From Aphodosoma sp045126975 (GTDB lineage: Bacteria > Bacteroidota > Bacteroidia > Bacteroidales > Paludibacteraceae), in NCBI GenBank assembly GCA_045126975.1, contig JBGVPL010000036.1, positions 1-62,920 of the forward strand: a DNA stretch of 62,920 nt. Direction: 5' to 3'. Position 1 is the first letter of the stretch. Every line of letters starts with the position of its first letter. The position numbers and the translations under genes were made by a program. This document shows, one piece after another, positions 7,991 through 16,310 of this stretch. The notes below the pieces were generated by a model. The model saw only the letters and a list, made by a program, of their open reading frames with translations, was not told the origin of the DNA and ran no database searches.

Positions 7991-8022
7991 CAAAGTTAAT
8001 ATATTTTTTGCAACCACACAAT
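7991..8022 (-). promoter_or_regulatory. Promoter of the 317-aa gene
   Basis: Minus strand: ATTG (8022-8019), 20 bp, TAACTTTG (7998-7991). The predicted start is near 7984, giving a leader of about 107 nt. Confidence 0.65.
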
Positions 8023-8093
8023 AGTAATTTGCTGATTATTAGAAAGTTATATATGTACTAAAAATTGTAATATTTCTAGTACACATAAAAAAA

Positions 8094-8125
8094 GCGTACT
8101 AAAAAGGTCTATCTTTTCAGTACGC
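8094..8125 (-). terminator. Rho-independent terminator of the 331-aa gene
   Basis: GCGTACT and AGTACGC arms with A/T-rich continuation, then a T-run on the minus strand. A second weaker GTACTA/TAGTAC hairpin follows at about 8055-8082. Confidence 0.75.
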
Positions 8126-8145
8126 ATTAGCTATAAAATCATATA

Positions 8146-9141
8146 TTAAAACCAACCGCTATAGATTCTCCCTGTCATTGGAGGTAATGGTTCTTTCTTA
8201 TATCTACTAAGTAAATTAGAAAGTTTACGATTGAGTACCAAACGTCCATTCTTATTTTTATGCCGTATATAATAATCTTCACCTTGCAGACCAACAATAT
8301 GCGCCAATCTTGATATAAGGAACAATTTATCTGTTGAATCTTGCCATGTAAAGTTAATTTTTAGTGTAGGGTCAGCTTCTTTATTTTCCAAAAAGTATTG
8401 AAATAAATTAGCAAATATCCTTGTTTTATGGGACTTTTCTAGCGTAATCTTTTCATCAAAATTAATAGGGACATAATCACTTATTGTCTGTATTCCTAAG
8501 TCTTGCAATTTTTGTTTAAGTTCTTCATTGTCTTTGCTGATATTCAATATCTCATTATATGTTTTAATAAAGTATTTAAGTGAACTTTTTAAGATAGAAA
8601 GTGTATATTCATCTTCTGTCTCATAGTTCATCCTACCATTCTTTTCTGTTCTAATTTTCGTAGCTTTTAAAATGCTAGTTGCCATTTCATTTACTTTTTT
8701 TATTTTTGAAAGTCCATGTGTAGGCGCATTTGTACAAGCATCTTCTACTACATCATTGATAAAAAGAAGTAAGTACCAAAATTTATCTACATCAAGATGA
8801 AAAACTTCAAGTGTTTTAATAACTTCTTTGCATGTTAAAAAGTATTCTTTAAACGATGTATCAAGTGTAGTTCGTTCTGCATAATAATTCTTAGCAAATT
8901 CAATCGTGCTATCTGGATAGATTTCTATATATCTTAAATATTTTTCTTCATCAGATAGTTTGCTTTCAATATATCTATTAGCAAATATGATTGGTCTTCT
9001 TGATTCAATTGGCTCTTGACCATCATATTCAAGAAAAAAGTGATTCGCTACTACCCAAACGTATTCCAAAAGTGGCTCATCTAAATATTTCTCAGTCTCA
9101 TAACGACGTGCTTTGTAATCTGGTAATTCTCGTATTTCCAT
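8146..9141 (-). CDS. Island protein of unknown function, 331 aa
   Basis: The product is a soluble, highly charged and largely helical protein. A coiled-coil-like stretch lies around residues 195-215 (NISKDNEELKQKLQDLG). The C-terminal 60 residues resemble a small folded domain (KLFLISRLAHIVGL onward). No family is recognised. A -7-like TAACTTTG box (9165-9158) lies 17 bases upstream of the start codon, overlapping the end of the integrase terminator, so the leader would be very short. Proteins of this size often accompany integrases on Bacteroidetes elements. Confidence 0.55.
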   Translation of the reverse strand: MEIRELPDYKARRYETEKYLDEPLLEYVWVVANHFFLEYDGQEPIESRRPIIFANRYIESKLSDEEKYLRYIEIYPDSTIEFAKNYYAERTTLDTSFKEYFLTCKEVIKTLEVFHLDVDKFWYLLLFINDVVEDACTNAPTHGLSKIKKVNEMATSILKATKIRTEKNGRMNYETEDEYTLSILKSSLKYFIKTYNEILNISKDNEELKQKLQDLGIQTISDYVPINFDEKITLEKSHKTRIFANLFQYFLENKEADPTLKINFTWQDSTDKLFLISRLAHIVGLQGEDYYIRHKNKNGRLVLNRKLSNLLSRYKKEPLPPMTGRIYSGWF

Positions 9142-9172
9142 ATTATAAAATTTTTGCCAAAGTTATAAAAAA

Positions 9173-9204
9173 AATCTCACCTATAATGTCTTACAAGCGA
9201 GATT
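9173..9204 (-). terminator. Rho-independent terminator of the integrase
   Basis: AATCTCGC and GTGAGATT arms followed by a run of T on the minus strand, ten bases past the integrase stop. Confidence 0.8.
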
Positions 9205-9213
9205 TTTTTATTG

Positions 9214-10413
9214 TTATAATAAATTTTTTATTGCTTCATCTACCTGTTCATTATCAAAACTATCAAGATAAATTTGAGTAACACGTTCTGAACTATGTCC
9301 CATGATTTGACTAATCAATGAAGTTGAAACACCAGATTTTTTCATTATCGTAGCTTGGCTATGTCTTGCAACATAAGTAGTAATAGGTATAGGCATTTTA
9401 AGTTGTTCACCAACCTGTTTTAAGCGTTTGTTTACTTTAGTAATCACTTTGTGCAATCTATTAGCTTTTTCTTGTTCTGTCTTATGATTTGAATTAAAAA
9501 TAGGGAACAAATAGGGGTTATTGTCATCTGCATATTTAGAAATAAGTTCAACTGCTTGTTGTGTAAGAGGAACTTTTATCAGTTTGCCTGTTTTCTGTCT
9601 TTTATAAACAAGCCTGTTTTCTATTATATTTGCACAAGTTAGGTTTGCAATATCAACAAAGTTGATTCCACCCTCATAATATGTAAATGCAAAAATATCT
9701 ATAGGAAACTGTAATAATCTATTTTCACTTTTAAACTGAATGATTCTTATTATATCAGCCTTTGATAACGCACGCTTTGTTGTTTCTGCATTTAACTTTG
9801 AAATTTTGTATTTTTTGAAAGGATAATTTTCTGCTTTAACATAATTATTAGTTATTGCATAGTTATAAATAGTTCTCATCGTTCTGAACCGTATGCCTAT
9901 AGTATTTAAAGCAAGTCCTTCGCGTTTAAGCCATATTTCATAATTCTTTAGCCAACGAATATCAATTTCATCAAAATATATATTCAGATGTCTGTTGTAC
10001 TTAATTAATGAGTTATAGACTTGTAACACAGATTTCATATAGCCTGTGCGATTTTCTTGTTTTAATTGCGTGATGTATTCATTAAAAACATCATCGATAG
10101 TTCGTGAGATAATGGGAGAATGGATTTTTTCATATAATTTATTTGCTGTAAAATCTTTGCCCTCTGATTTTAACTTGATTAGCTCTTTTTCGTATTCTGC
10201 CTTTTTACTAGCTATTAGTAGGCAGATATGCTCTCTGTTTGGACAATTTGGTTTTGGTTCATTTTTGTCAAAGTTCCAATGCTCAGCTTTTACAGATAGA
10301 TTAAGACTTGCATATTTGCGTGCTTTATCTTTATAAATGCACAACATCAGTGGGTGTTCGCCATTTTTTAGCGTTTTTGATTTGTAACATAGTACATTAA
10401 TGGTTGTTGCCAT
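9214..10413 (-). CDS. Tyrosine-type integrase of the tRNA-Phe island
   Basis: This is a full-length (399 aa) Bacteroidetes integrase: an N-terminal arm-type DNA-binding domain (about 1-90), a SAM-like core-binding domain (about 100-200), and a C-terminal catalytic domain. Visible catalytic elements are Lys in YKRQKTGKLIKVPL, Arg in YVARHSQA, His in IMGHSSERVT and Tyr in QIYLDSF. The first conserved Arg, normally within a TRGMSFVD-type motif, is replaced: the site reads YEGGINFVD. The same departure is known for IntDOT of CTnDOT. The gene starts about 117 bp from the 3' end of tRNA-Phe, which is the likely attachment site. Confidence 0.9.
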   Translation of the reverse strand: MATTINVLCYKSKTLKNGEHPLMLCIYKDKARKYASLNLSVKAEHWNFDKNEPKPNCPNREHICLLIASKKAEYEKELIKLKSEGKDFTANKLYEKIHSPIISRTIDDVFNEYITQLKQENRTGYMKSVLQVYNSLIKYNRHLNIYFDEIDIRWLKNYEIWLKREGLALNTIGIRFRTMRTIYNYAITNNYVKAENYPFKKYKISKLNAETTKRALSKADIIRIIQFKSENRLLQFPIDIFAFTYYEGGINFVDIANLTCANIIENRLVYKRQKTGKLIKVPLTQQAVELISKYADDNNPYLFPIFNSNHKTEQEKANRLHKVITKVNKRLKQVGEQLKMPIPITTYVARHSQATIMKKSGVSTSLISQIMGHSSERVTQIYLDSFDNEQVDEAIKNLL

Positions 10414-10422
10414 AGTTTTTGT

Positions 10423-10454
10423 GGTTTACACCTCGGTTTACACACTGGTTTACA
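10423..10454. repeat. Three GGTTTACA iterons, 12-bp period
   Basis: GGTTTACA occurs at 10423-10430, 10435-10442 and 10447-10454, exactly 12 bp apart, between the integrase start codon and tRNA-Phe. Likely arm-type sites for the integrase or an operator for its gene. Confidence 0.75.
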
Positions 10455-10488
10455 TAGACCTCCCCAAAATAACCATATAACAACAAAA

Positions 10489-10517
10489 AAGCAGTTACCT
10501 AAAAAAGATAACTGCTT
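10489..10517 (-). terminator. Terminator of tRNA-Phe
   Basis: AAGCAGTTA and TAACTGCTT arms followed by TTTTTG on the minus strand, just past the tRNA. Confidence 0.75.
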
Positions 10518-10529
10518 AATTTTCTTTAG

Positions 10530-10602
10530 TGGTGCCACCAGGAATCGAACCGGGGACACAAGGATTTTCAGTCCTTTGCTCTACCAACTGAGCTATGGCA
10601 CC
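10530..10602 (-). tRNA. tRNA-Phe (GAA)
   Basis: Read on the minus strand, the acceptor arms are GGTGCCA and TGGCACC with discriminator A. The D-arm (GCTCAGTTGG), the anticodon loop reading CTGAAAA (anticodon GAA) and the T-arm (GGTTCGATTCC) are all present. The 3' CCA is not encoded. The 3' half faces the integrase gene and is the probable attB/attP crossover region. I could not find a second copy of the 3' end to the left within the window. Confidence 0.95.
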
Positions 10603-10609
10603 AACTATA

Positions 10610-10690
10610 AATTAATAATTAAGAATTAAAAATTAAGAATTGACTACAGACCAAAATAATCCTTAATTGTTCATTATTAATTCTTAATTG
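10610..10690. repeat. Heptamer array pair (AATTAAG type)
   Basis: Units such as AATTAAG/AATTAAA run up to about 10650, then the complementary CTTAATT-type units follow, giving an imperfect inverted repeat around ACTACAGACCAAAATAATC. It lies in the leader between the tRNA-Phe promoter and the tRNA. Confidence 0.7.
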
Positions 10691-10699
10691 AATCGGGTG

Positions 10700-10731
10700 C
10701 AAAGGTACGACATTTATTTGATATATGCAAG
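10700..10731 (-). promoter_or_regulatory. Promoter of tRNA-Phe
   Basis: Minus strand: CTTG (10731-10728), 20 bp, TACCTTTG (10707-10700). Confidence 0.65.
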
Positions 10732-10785
10732 TTTTTAGAGGAGTATTTTTGCTCTATGGATTAAGTGTTTATATATCAAATGTGT

Positions 10786-12000
10786 TTACTCTTCATAAAG
10801 AAGATATTTGGCTCTTTTTTGACGGAATTTCTTTACATCATCTTGCCACATTGCTGATATTTCATCGGCTGTTTTTCCTGATTTTATCATTTTACGCACC
10901 CAATCTACTCCTATTAACTTCTCAAAAAACGGACGGAAGAAATGGTCACCAAGATGCAAATTATTATATGCGTCTATCAAATATGTAAAGTCAACTCCAC
11001 GACTAAATATCGTATCGAGAGATGGCTCTACACTAAGGTCAACGCCCCAACATTTCAAATCTTGTTGCGGTGGTGTCTTTGCTCCAAAACGCGATGTAGG
11101 CATAAAACTATAATCATACCCCAACATATTTGGATGTCCATAGCATTGAAATGGATAGTCAGTTCCACGTCCAAGACTAACAGGTGTAGCCTCGAAGTAG
11201 CACATTGCCGGATATAAATAGACACTTCGCATGTTTGGTAGGTTAGGCGATGGAGCTATAGGCAACTGATATAGAGTTTGATGAGTATAATTTTCACAAG
11301 TAATCACAGTAATATTACACTGCGCCGAATCAGGCAACCAACCCTCACCATTGACCATGTGAGCTATTTCGCCAAGAGTCATTCCATGCACCACAGGCAC
11401 AGGCAAATAACCCACTGCCGAACGATATTTCATATCAAGAATTGGTCCATCTACATAATGTCCATTAGGATTTGGACGGTCGAGAATAATCATCTGCACA
11501 TCGTGTTTGGCGCACACTTCCATCATCTTAACCATCGTAGTTAGATAAGTATAATAACGTAAACCAACATCTTGAAGGTCAAACAAAACAACATCCAACA
11601 ACGCCATAATGGAATCGCTTGGACGACCAGTATTGCCATCATAAAGCGAACGCACCATAATGCCTGTTTGCTCATCTACTCCACTCGACACCTTCTCGCC
11701 TGCATCGGCAGTACCACGAAATCCATGCTCTGGCGCAAACACACACTCTATATTTATGTTTTGATTTGCAAGAAAATCGACAAGATGCGTGTTACCATTT
11801 AAGTTATAACGACGTACATCTTTTCTTTTAAAAACACCAGTATTAATATAGCTCGCCTTATGCGCAACTATGCCAACACGTTTTTCTTGCAACAACGGAA
11901 GATATTGGTCAATACGGTCAGCACCACAACGCACTATTTGACAATGCACAATGCTTAATGCACAATTCACAATTAATAATAGTAATAATGTTTTCTTCAT
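10786..12000 (-). CDS. namZ: Exo-beta-N-acetylmuramidase NamZ (DUF1343, GH171)
   Basis: The 404-residue protein matches the DUF1343 family, shown to act as exo-lytic N-acetylmuramidase in peptidoglycan recycling. Diagnostic motifs are FAPEHGFRGTADAGE (about 88-102), LFDLQDVGLRYYTYLTTM, ILDRPNPNG and SPNLPNM. A signal peptide covers the first 20 residues, so it acts in the periplasm. It is probably transcribed alone. The signal peptide hydrophobic core (IVNCALSIVHCQ) is encoded by a heptamer array of the kind otherwise seen between genes. A Cys at the end of that segment might serve as a lipobox, but the context is weak. Confidence 0.88.
   Translation of the reverse strand: MKKTLLLLLIVNCALSIVHCQIVRCGADRIDQYLPLLQEKRVGIVAHKASYINTGVFKRKDVRRYNLNGNTHLVDFLANQNINIECVFAPEHGFRGTADAGEKVSSGVDEQTGIMVRSLYDGNTGRPSDSIMALLDVVLFDLQDVGLRYYTYLTTMVKMMEVCAKHDVQMIILDRPNPNGHYVDGPILDMKYRSAVGYLPVPVVHGMTLGEIAHMVNGEGWLPDSAQCNITVITCENYTHQTLYQLPIAPSPNLPNMRSVYLYPAMCYFEATPVSLGRGTDYPFQCYGHPNMLGYDYSFMPTSRFGAKTPPQQDLKCWGVDLSVEPSLDTIFSRGVDFTYLIDAYNNLHLGDHFFRPFFEKLIGVDWVRKMIKSGKTADEISAMWQDDVKKFRQKRAKYLLYEE
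11939..11990. repeat. Heptamer array inside namZ signal-peptide codons
   Basis: Units ACAATGC, ACAATGC, TTAATGC, ACAATTC, ACAATTA follow each other directly on the plus strand and encode part of the signal peptide on the minus strand. Confidence 0.75.
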
Positions 12001-12017
12001 ATATTATAATATATATG

Positions 12018-12070
12018 TCCCACGAATCTCACAAATTTACACAAATCATTATTTGTGAATATTTGTGGGA
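12018..12070. terminator. Inverted repeat between namZ and yihY-like gene
   Basis: TCCCACGAAT (12018 on) and ATTTGTGGGA (12061-12070) bracket an AT-rich imperfect stem rich in CACAAAT-type words. It follows the stop of the upstream minus-strand gene by 8 bases; it lacks a long T-run, so the terminator call is tentative. Confidence 0.45.
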
Positions 12071-12077
12071 ATTTAAT

Positions 12078-13421
12078 CTACAAATCACGAATAAGTATTT
12101 TAGAACTTTCGGCAGTTATTGTTTCTTGAAGTGTTTCAAGTTTTTGCCATATTTCCTGGAATGCACCATTATCTGTTATCTTAAAGTTCTCTGAACCAAG
12201 ACGATTAATGCGGTCTAATACCAAATGTATAGTAATAAGATTAACATCCAAAGCAGGTTGATAGAATCGCTCGGCGTTTTGTTCTATGTAAATTTCTGAT
12301 ATAATATTTGTGTCAACCAACAATTTCAAATGGTCATGCACAAGGCGAATAGGTATATTATAATCAACTGCTATTTGATTCGCAGATATTGGTTCTTGAG
12401 CTTGACAAAAACGATTGATAATAATCTTCAATACCACAAAAAGTGTATAATCTTTGTATCGACGAGAAATGTTTTTAGTATCGCTCTCAAAACTAAAATT
12501 CATAAGATTCTGACTAACATAACACAACTCTGCTCCATAAAGCACTATAAGCCAAGATATTTGCAACCAAAACAACAACAACGGAATAGCTGCAAAACTA
12601 CCATAAACGGCATTATATTGCGCAAGCGAAATCTGTCCGTTGACATAAAGAAATTGAATTGCAAGAAAAGCTGTACCCGTAACTACCCCAGCCAACATTG
12701 CATCCGAGATTTTTACTTTAGTGTTAGGTATAATAAGGAAAATAAGCGTAAACAATACCCAATAAATAACAAATGGCGCGAGTTGCACAAGGAATTGATA
12801 GATAGGAATCAAAAACGAACCAACGGATGACTGCGCAATAATTTCGACATACGCATCTACTTTTGCGCTCAATCCACTCGAAACCACAATAAGTATAGGC
12901 ACAACGATGAGCATTGTAATATAAGTAGTAAATTGACGCACAATCGAACGATTTTTCTTTACATTCCAAATGTCATTAAAATTAATCTCTATCTGACGGA
13001 ACATATTCAACACAGCCCACAACAAAAGTCCAATACCAAAGCCCACAAACAGACCACCTTGTGTTTGAGCGAGATAATTATTGACAAAACCCATTACAAT
13101 CGTTGTAATTTCAGGATTATCACCAATCAATTTTATCACAAACCCTTCGATAGTTTCCGCAAAGCCAAAACCTTTACCCACAGCAAGAAACAAAGCGAAT
13201 ATTGGCACAATCGCCAACATAGTGTAATAGGTCAAAGCAGATGCCTTAATAATGAGGTCATCTTCAATAAATCCTCGTACAGAAAGTATAAGTTTTTTGA
13301 GTAAACGCACCAAAAATCGCATCGTATTACTCAATTCTTTTTCTGTTACACGAAATATGTCATGCAAAAGAAAATCAATCAACCACGAAATTCTTTCACC
13401 AAAAGTCTTTTTTTGTTTCAT
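12078..13421 (-). CDS. YihY/BrkB family membrane protein
   Basis: The protein shows the YihY/BrkB (old name ribonuclease BN) pattern: a cytosolic N-terminus, ASALTYYTMLAIVPIFALFLA as the first membrane segment, and about six membrane helices up to residue 300, with LLLFWLQISWLIVLYGAEL in the last. A C-terminal cytosolic winged-helix-like tail follows (ISANQIAVDYNIPIRLVHDHL), as in many Bacteroidetes members. Transport function is unproven in the family, and the RNase BN label is now rejected. The start at 13421 (MKQKK) is favoured because a TACTTTTG promoter box at 13456-13449 would leave the longer ATG at 13451 untranscribed. Confidence 0.8.
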   Translation of the reverse strand: MKQKKTFGERISWLIDFLLHDIFRVTEKELSNTMRFLVRLLKKLILSVRGFIEDDLIIKASALTYYTMLAIVPIFALFLAVGKGFGFAETIEGFVIKLIGDNPEITTIVMGFVNNYLAQTQGGLFVGFGIGLLLWAVLNMFRQIEINFNDIWNVKKNRSIVRQFTTYITMLIVVPILIVVSSGLSAKVDAYVEIIAQSSVGSFLIPIYQFLVQLAPFVIYWVLFTLIFLIIPNTKVKISDAMLAGVVTGTAFLAIQFLYVNGQISLAQYNAVYGSFAAIPLLLFWLQISWLIVLYGAELCYVSQNLMNFSFESDTKNISRRYKDYTLFVVLKIIINRFCQAQEPISANQIAVDYNIPIRLVHDHLKLLVDTNIISEIYIEQNAERFYQPALDVNLITIHLVLDRINRLGSENFKITDNGAFQEIWQKLETLQETITAESSKILIRDL

Positions 13422-13471
13422 ATTTTTTTTCTTACTTTTGTCATTGCGCAAAAGTAAGCAAAACGCTAGTG

Positions 13472-13660
13472 CTAAGCCTTAAAAGCTAAAAATAAAAATT
13501 AAGTCCTATTCGCTTTAAAGTCGGGCAAAACAAAGATATTTGCTATAAGATTCAACGCAACGCAATCTATTTCTGATTTCTATATTGGTATGTATAACCT
13601 CCTCAAAAAGCTTCATAAACGGACTTAATCTTTATTTTTTTCACGCTTTTAAGCCAATGC
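13472..13660. repeat. ~190-bp sequence with long imperfect terminal inverted repeats
   Basis: GCCTTAAAAGC...TTAAGTCC at 13475-13513 is mirrored by GGACTTAA...GCTTTTAAGCC at about 13620-13657, roughly 35 bp each with mismatches. The interior has no gene. It has the form of a non-autonomous element or a large hairpin. Confidence 0.5.
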
Positions 13661-13687
13661 ACAGGAGATTTTTATATAAAAAAAATA

Positions 13688-14083
13688 ATAGTAGGACTAT
13701 AAGCCGGGTTTTGTACTATTCAGAACGAATAGTGCTTGTCATTTATCTACTACACCTGTCACCAGATGTCTCTATCGTTCTACCCTCCAACGATAATCGG
13801 GCGAGCAACCCTAACATGACGTTGGTATACTTGAACTTTCAACCCATAAGTTGTACTGACCCAGATGTGTTGCCACATTGGCGGTAGGCTCTTACCCTGC
13901 CTTTTCACCCTTACCCGACATGGAGGTTTGGTGGTAACCACGCATCCCATGCCATAGGCGGTTATTTTCTGTTACAATAGCTTGAACCTCACGGCCCACT
14001 TCTCGTTAAGAAGTATGGTGCTCTATGTTGCCCGGACTTTCCTCTTTAATCCAATGGATTACAGCGACAAGCCGTCCTACTAT
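13688..14083 (-). ncRNA. rnpB: RNase P RNA, bacterial type A
   Basis: The minus strand shows the hallmarks of the catalytic RNA of ribonuclease P, which trims tRNA 5' leaders. GAGGAAAGTCCGGGCA lies near the 5' end. The 3' end carries ACAAAACCCGGCTTAT. The two ends pair through ATAGTAGGAC and GTCCTACTAT (P1). The length of about 395 nt fits type A. No gene overlaps it. Confidence 0.95.
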
Positions 14084-14093
14084 TACTATAATT

Positions 14094-14162
14094 GGAATGT
14101 GGAATTAGGAATGAGAAATGAAGTATAAAAAATTATCCTTGCTCCGTTCTCCCTATTCACTA
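14094..14162. repeat. Heptamer array pair (GGAATGA / ATTCCCT type)
   Basis: GGAATGT, GGAATTA, GGAATGA, GAAATGA, then a core with CCTTGCTCC, then CTCCCTATTCAC-type units in the opposite sense, reaching the stop codon of the TPR gene. Confidence 0.7.
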
Positions 14163-16163
14163 CTCCTTATTTTGTATTTTCTTTAAAATAGAATATGCTT
14201 TATAAATACCTAATTCTCCTGCTTTCGATAAGTCATTTATTGCTTTATCTCGTTGATTTAACAACAAATAAGTCAATGCACGATTGAAATAGGCTTCACT
14301 AAAATCTTTTTCTAATTCAATGGCTTTGGTGTAATTTGCCACCGCTGCCTGATAGTCTTTCTGATGTGCCAACAAGTTTGCTCGATTATACCACACAAAC
14401 GCAAAATCTGGTGCCAATTCTATCACTTTATCATAATCGCGCATAATCATTTCGTATTCGTAACGATATGTATCTTGCGCATTTGCGTTTTCGGCATTTT
14501 CGTTATTTACACTGAATTCCAATTTCTTATAACGTATATTTGCACGCGAAAAATACGCCAACGCATTTTGCCCATCAATATATATTGCTTTCGAAAAGTC
14601 TTCGATAGCGTTACTAAAGTCCTGTACCAAAGCATAATCATACGCACGAGCAAGATAAAGATTTGCCTCATTCATTCTTCCTGCTATAATCGACGACAAT
14701 TCATCTATTGAGGCAAAATGATATGCAATCATACCTTCCGACAATTTGATTTCGTCGCTAACCAAATAAGCTGGCGCACGCAACACCCTCGCTTCATTCA
14801 GTTGTTGCAACAACTCAGGATTATAACGCTCTATTGGCAAATCGTTATTTGGTTTCTGATAATATGTAAGCACTATATTTGGCTGATTATTAAGTGCTAC
14901 CGCCTGATTTTGCACATATCCACGTATTCCCTCTTTGCTACCATCTGTGTCGGCATTCGAGGCAAATAACTGTGCTATTCCTTTAATCACCGACTCATCA
15001 TCCACATCTACTGCCACTTTTGCCGATGTATCTATATCATCCTCATTATTCGCATCTTGCGAATTTTTATGATTCTCTTTTATCTTATAGGCATTATCTC
15101 TATCAATAAACGCCTTTTTTGCGTTACCCAATCTATCATACATCTCTGCGCGAGCATATAGCGCAGGTATAAAATTAGGATGTCGTTCAATTATTTTCGT
15201 AAAATCGTCTATTGCCTCACGATTATTGCCAAGATGCGCATTGATTATCGCACGCTGATACAATGCCTCCGACATCTTTGGGTCGAGCTTAAGTATTTTG
15301 TCCAAATCGTCAACCGCACTATGATAATCCCCCACCTCATTGCGCAACAATGCTCTATTAAACAATGCCCCAACATTCGCCGAATCCAACTCAATCGCTT
15401 TGTCATAATCTGCCAATGCTTGACGATAACGGTGTTTTTCGTAATTCAAAATACCACGATTGATATAGGCATTTGGATTGTGAGTTTTCAATTTAATCGA
15501 CTGATTATAATCATCTAACGCCTCATCTCGCTTCTCCATTATTATATTCAACAACGCACGTGCTCCCCATGCCTCTGGATTATATTTGTCTATCTCAACC
15601 AAATGGTCGAACGTACCAAACGCCCCTACCGTGTCTTTATTCATCAACTGCAACCGTCCCTTTTCAAATTGTAATTCAGTCGCTTTAGGCGAACGACGAA
15701 TAAGGAATTCTATATCTAAAAGAGCCTCTTCGTAGCGTTCTTGTTCGTCATACGCCTCAATCCTATTGATAATATAAATAGCATTGTCGGGCGCATGCAC
15801 AAGCGCATTATTAAAATCCGCTATCGCCTCATCCCACTTACCCAAACGCTTTTTAGCAAATCCACGAGCATAGTATGCCATGTGTATAAACGGATTACGT
15901 TCAATCACAATATCGAGATCAGCCTCTGCGCCCACATAGTCCTCCAACTGAATCTTGGCTATCGCACGAAAATAATAAGGGTCAATCAAATAAGGTTTTG
16001 CCTTAATCACCTGATTAAAATACTGAATCGACAACACATAATCCTCAAAATACAACGCATTGCGCCCAATCGAAGTCAATCGGTCGGTATTGAGTTGAGC
16101 CTGCGCCCTAAAGCCCAAACCACAACCCACAACACAAAGTATTATTATCAGTATTCTTTTCAT
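14160..16163 (-). CDS. Exported tetratricopeptide-repeat protein
   Basis: The 667-residue protein has a signal peptide (residues 1-22, ending AQAQ), then at least nine TPR units to about residue 370, an Asp/Asn-rich linker (about 370-400), an unrelated middle region, and three more TPRs at the C-terminus. Consensus pieces such as YYNRGxxxxxxxxYxxAxxDxxKAIELDP recur. TPRs mediate protein contacts, so a periplasmic scaffold or assembly role is likely; nothing shows the partner. It lies between rnpB and dapA on the same strand as dapA but about 150 bp downstream of it. Confidence 0.85.
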   Translation of the reverse strand: MKRILIIILCVVGCGLGFRAQAQLNTDRLTSIGRNALYFEDYVLSIQYFNQVIKAKPYLIDPYYFRAIAKIQLEDYVGAEADLDIVIERNPFIHMAYYARGFAKKRLGKWDEAIADFNNALVHAPDNAIYIINRIEAYDEQERYEEALLDIEFLIRRSPKATELQFEKGRLQLMNKDTVGAFGTFDHLVEIDKYNPEAWGARALLNIIMEKRDEALDDYNQSIKLKTHNPNAYINRGILNYEKHRYRQALADYDKAIELDSANVGALFNRALLRNEVGDYHSAVDDLDKILKLDPKMSEALYQRAIINAHLGNNREAIDDFTKIIERHPNFIPALYARAEMYDRLGNAKKAFIDRDNAYKIKENHKNSQDANNEDDIDTSAKVAVDVDDESVIKGIAQLFASNADTDGSKEGIRGYVQNQAVALNNQPNIVLTYYQKPNNDLPIERYNPELLQQLNEARVLRAPAYLVSDEIKLSEGMIAYHFASIDELSSIIAGRMNEANLYLARAYDYALVQDFSNAIEDFSKAIYIDGQNALAYFSRANIRYKKLEFSVNNENAENANAQDTYRYEYEMIMRDYDKVIELAPDFAFVWYNRANLLAHQKDYQAAVANYTKAIELEKDFSEAYFNRALTYLLLNQRDKAINDLSKAGELGIYKAYSILKKIQNKE

Positions 16164-16310
16164 TTATAAAACAACAAACATTTTTCTCTCTACTTTCACC
16201 CTATCAAGCACAAAAGATATACAAAGGATAATCCAAACCTCTCAAAAAGATGCCCGTACCCTCAAGCAACCTGCAAGCAAGAAAACAGACATTTTTAAAC
16301 TACACAAAAC

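Noticed and set aside
1..10530. Second copy of the tRNA-Phe 3' end marking the far end of the island
   Set aside because: Not found by reading; the left junction is presumably outside the window.
10368..10559. 63-codon frame with CKPVCKPRCKP repeat between integrase and tRNA-Phe
   Set aside because: It overlaps tRNA-Phe and the integrase start; the repeat is the translation of the three 12-bp iterons.
13585..13887. 100-codon frame within the RNase P region
   Set aside because: Lies across rnpB, which is clear from paired ends and core motifs.
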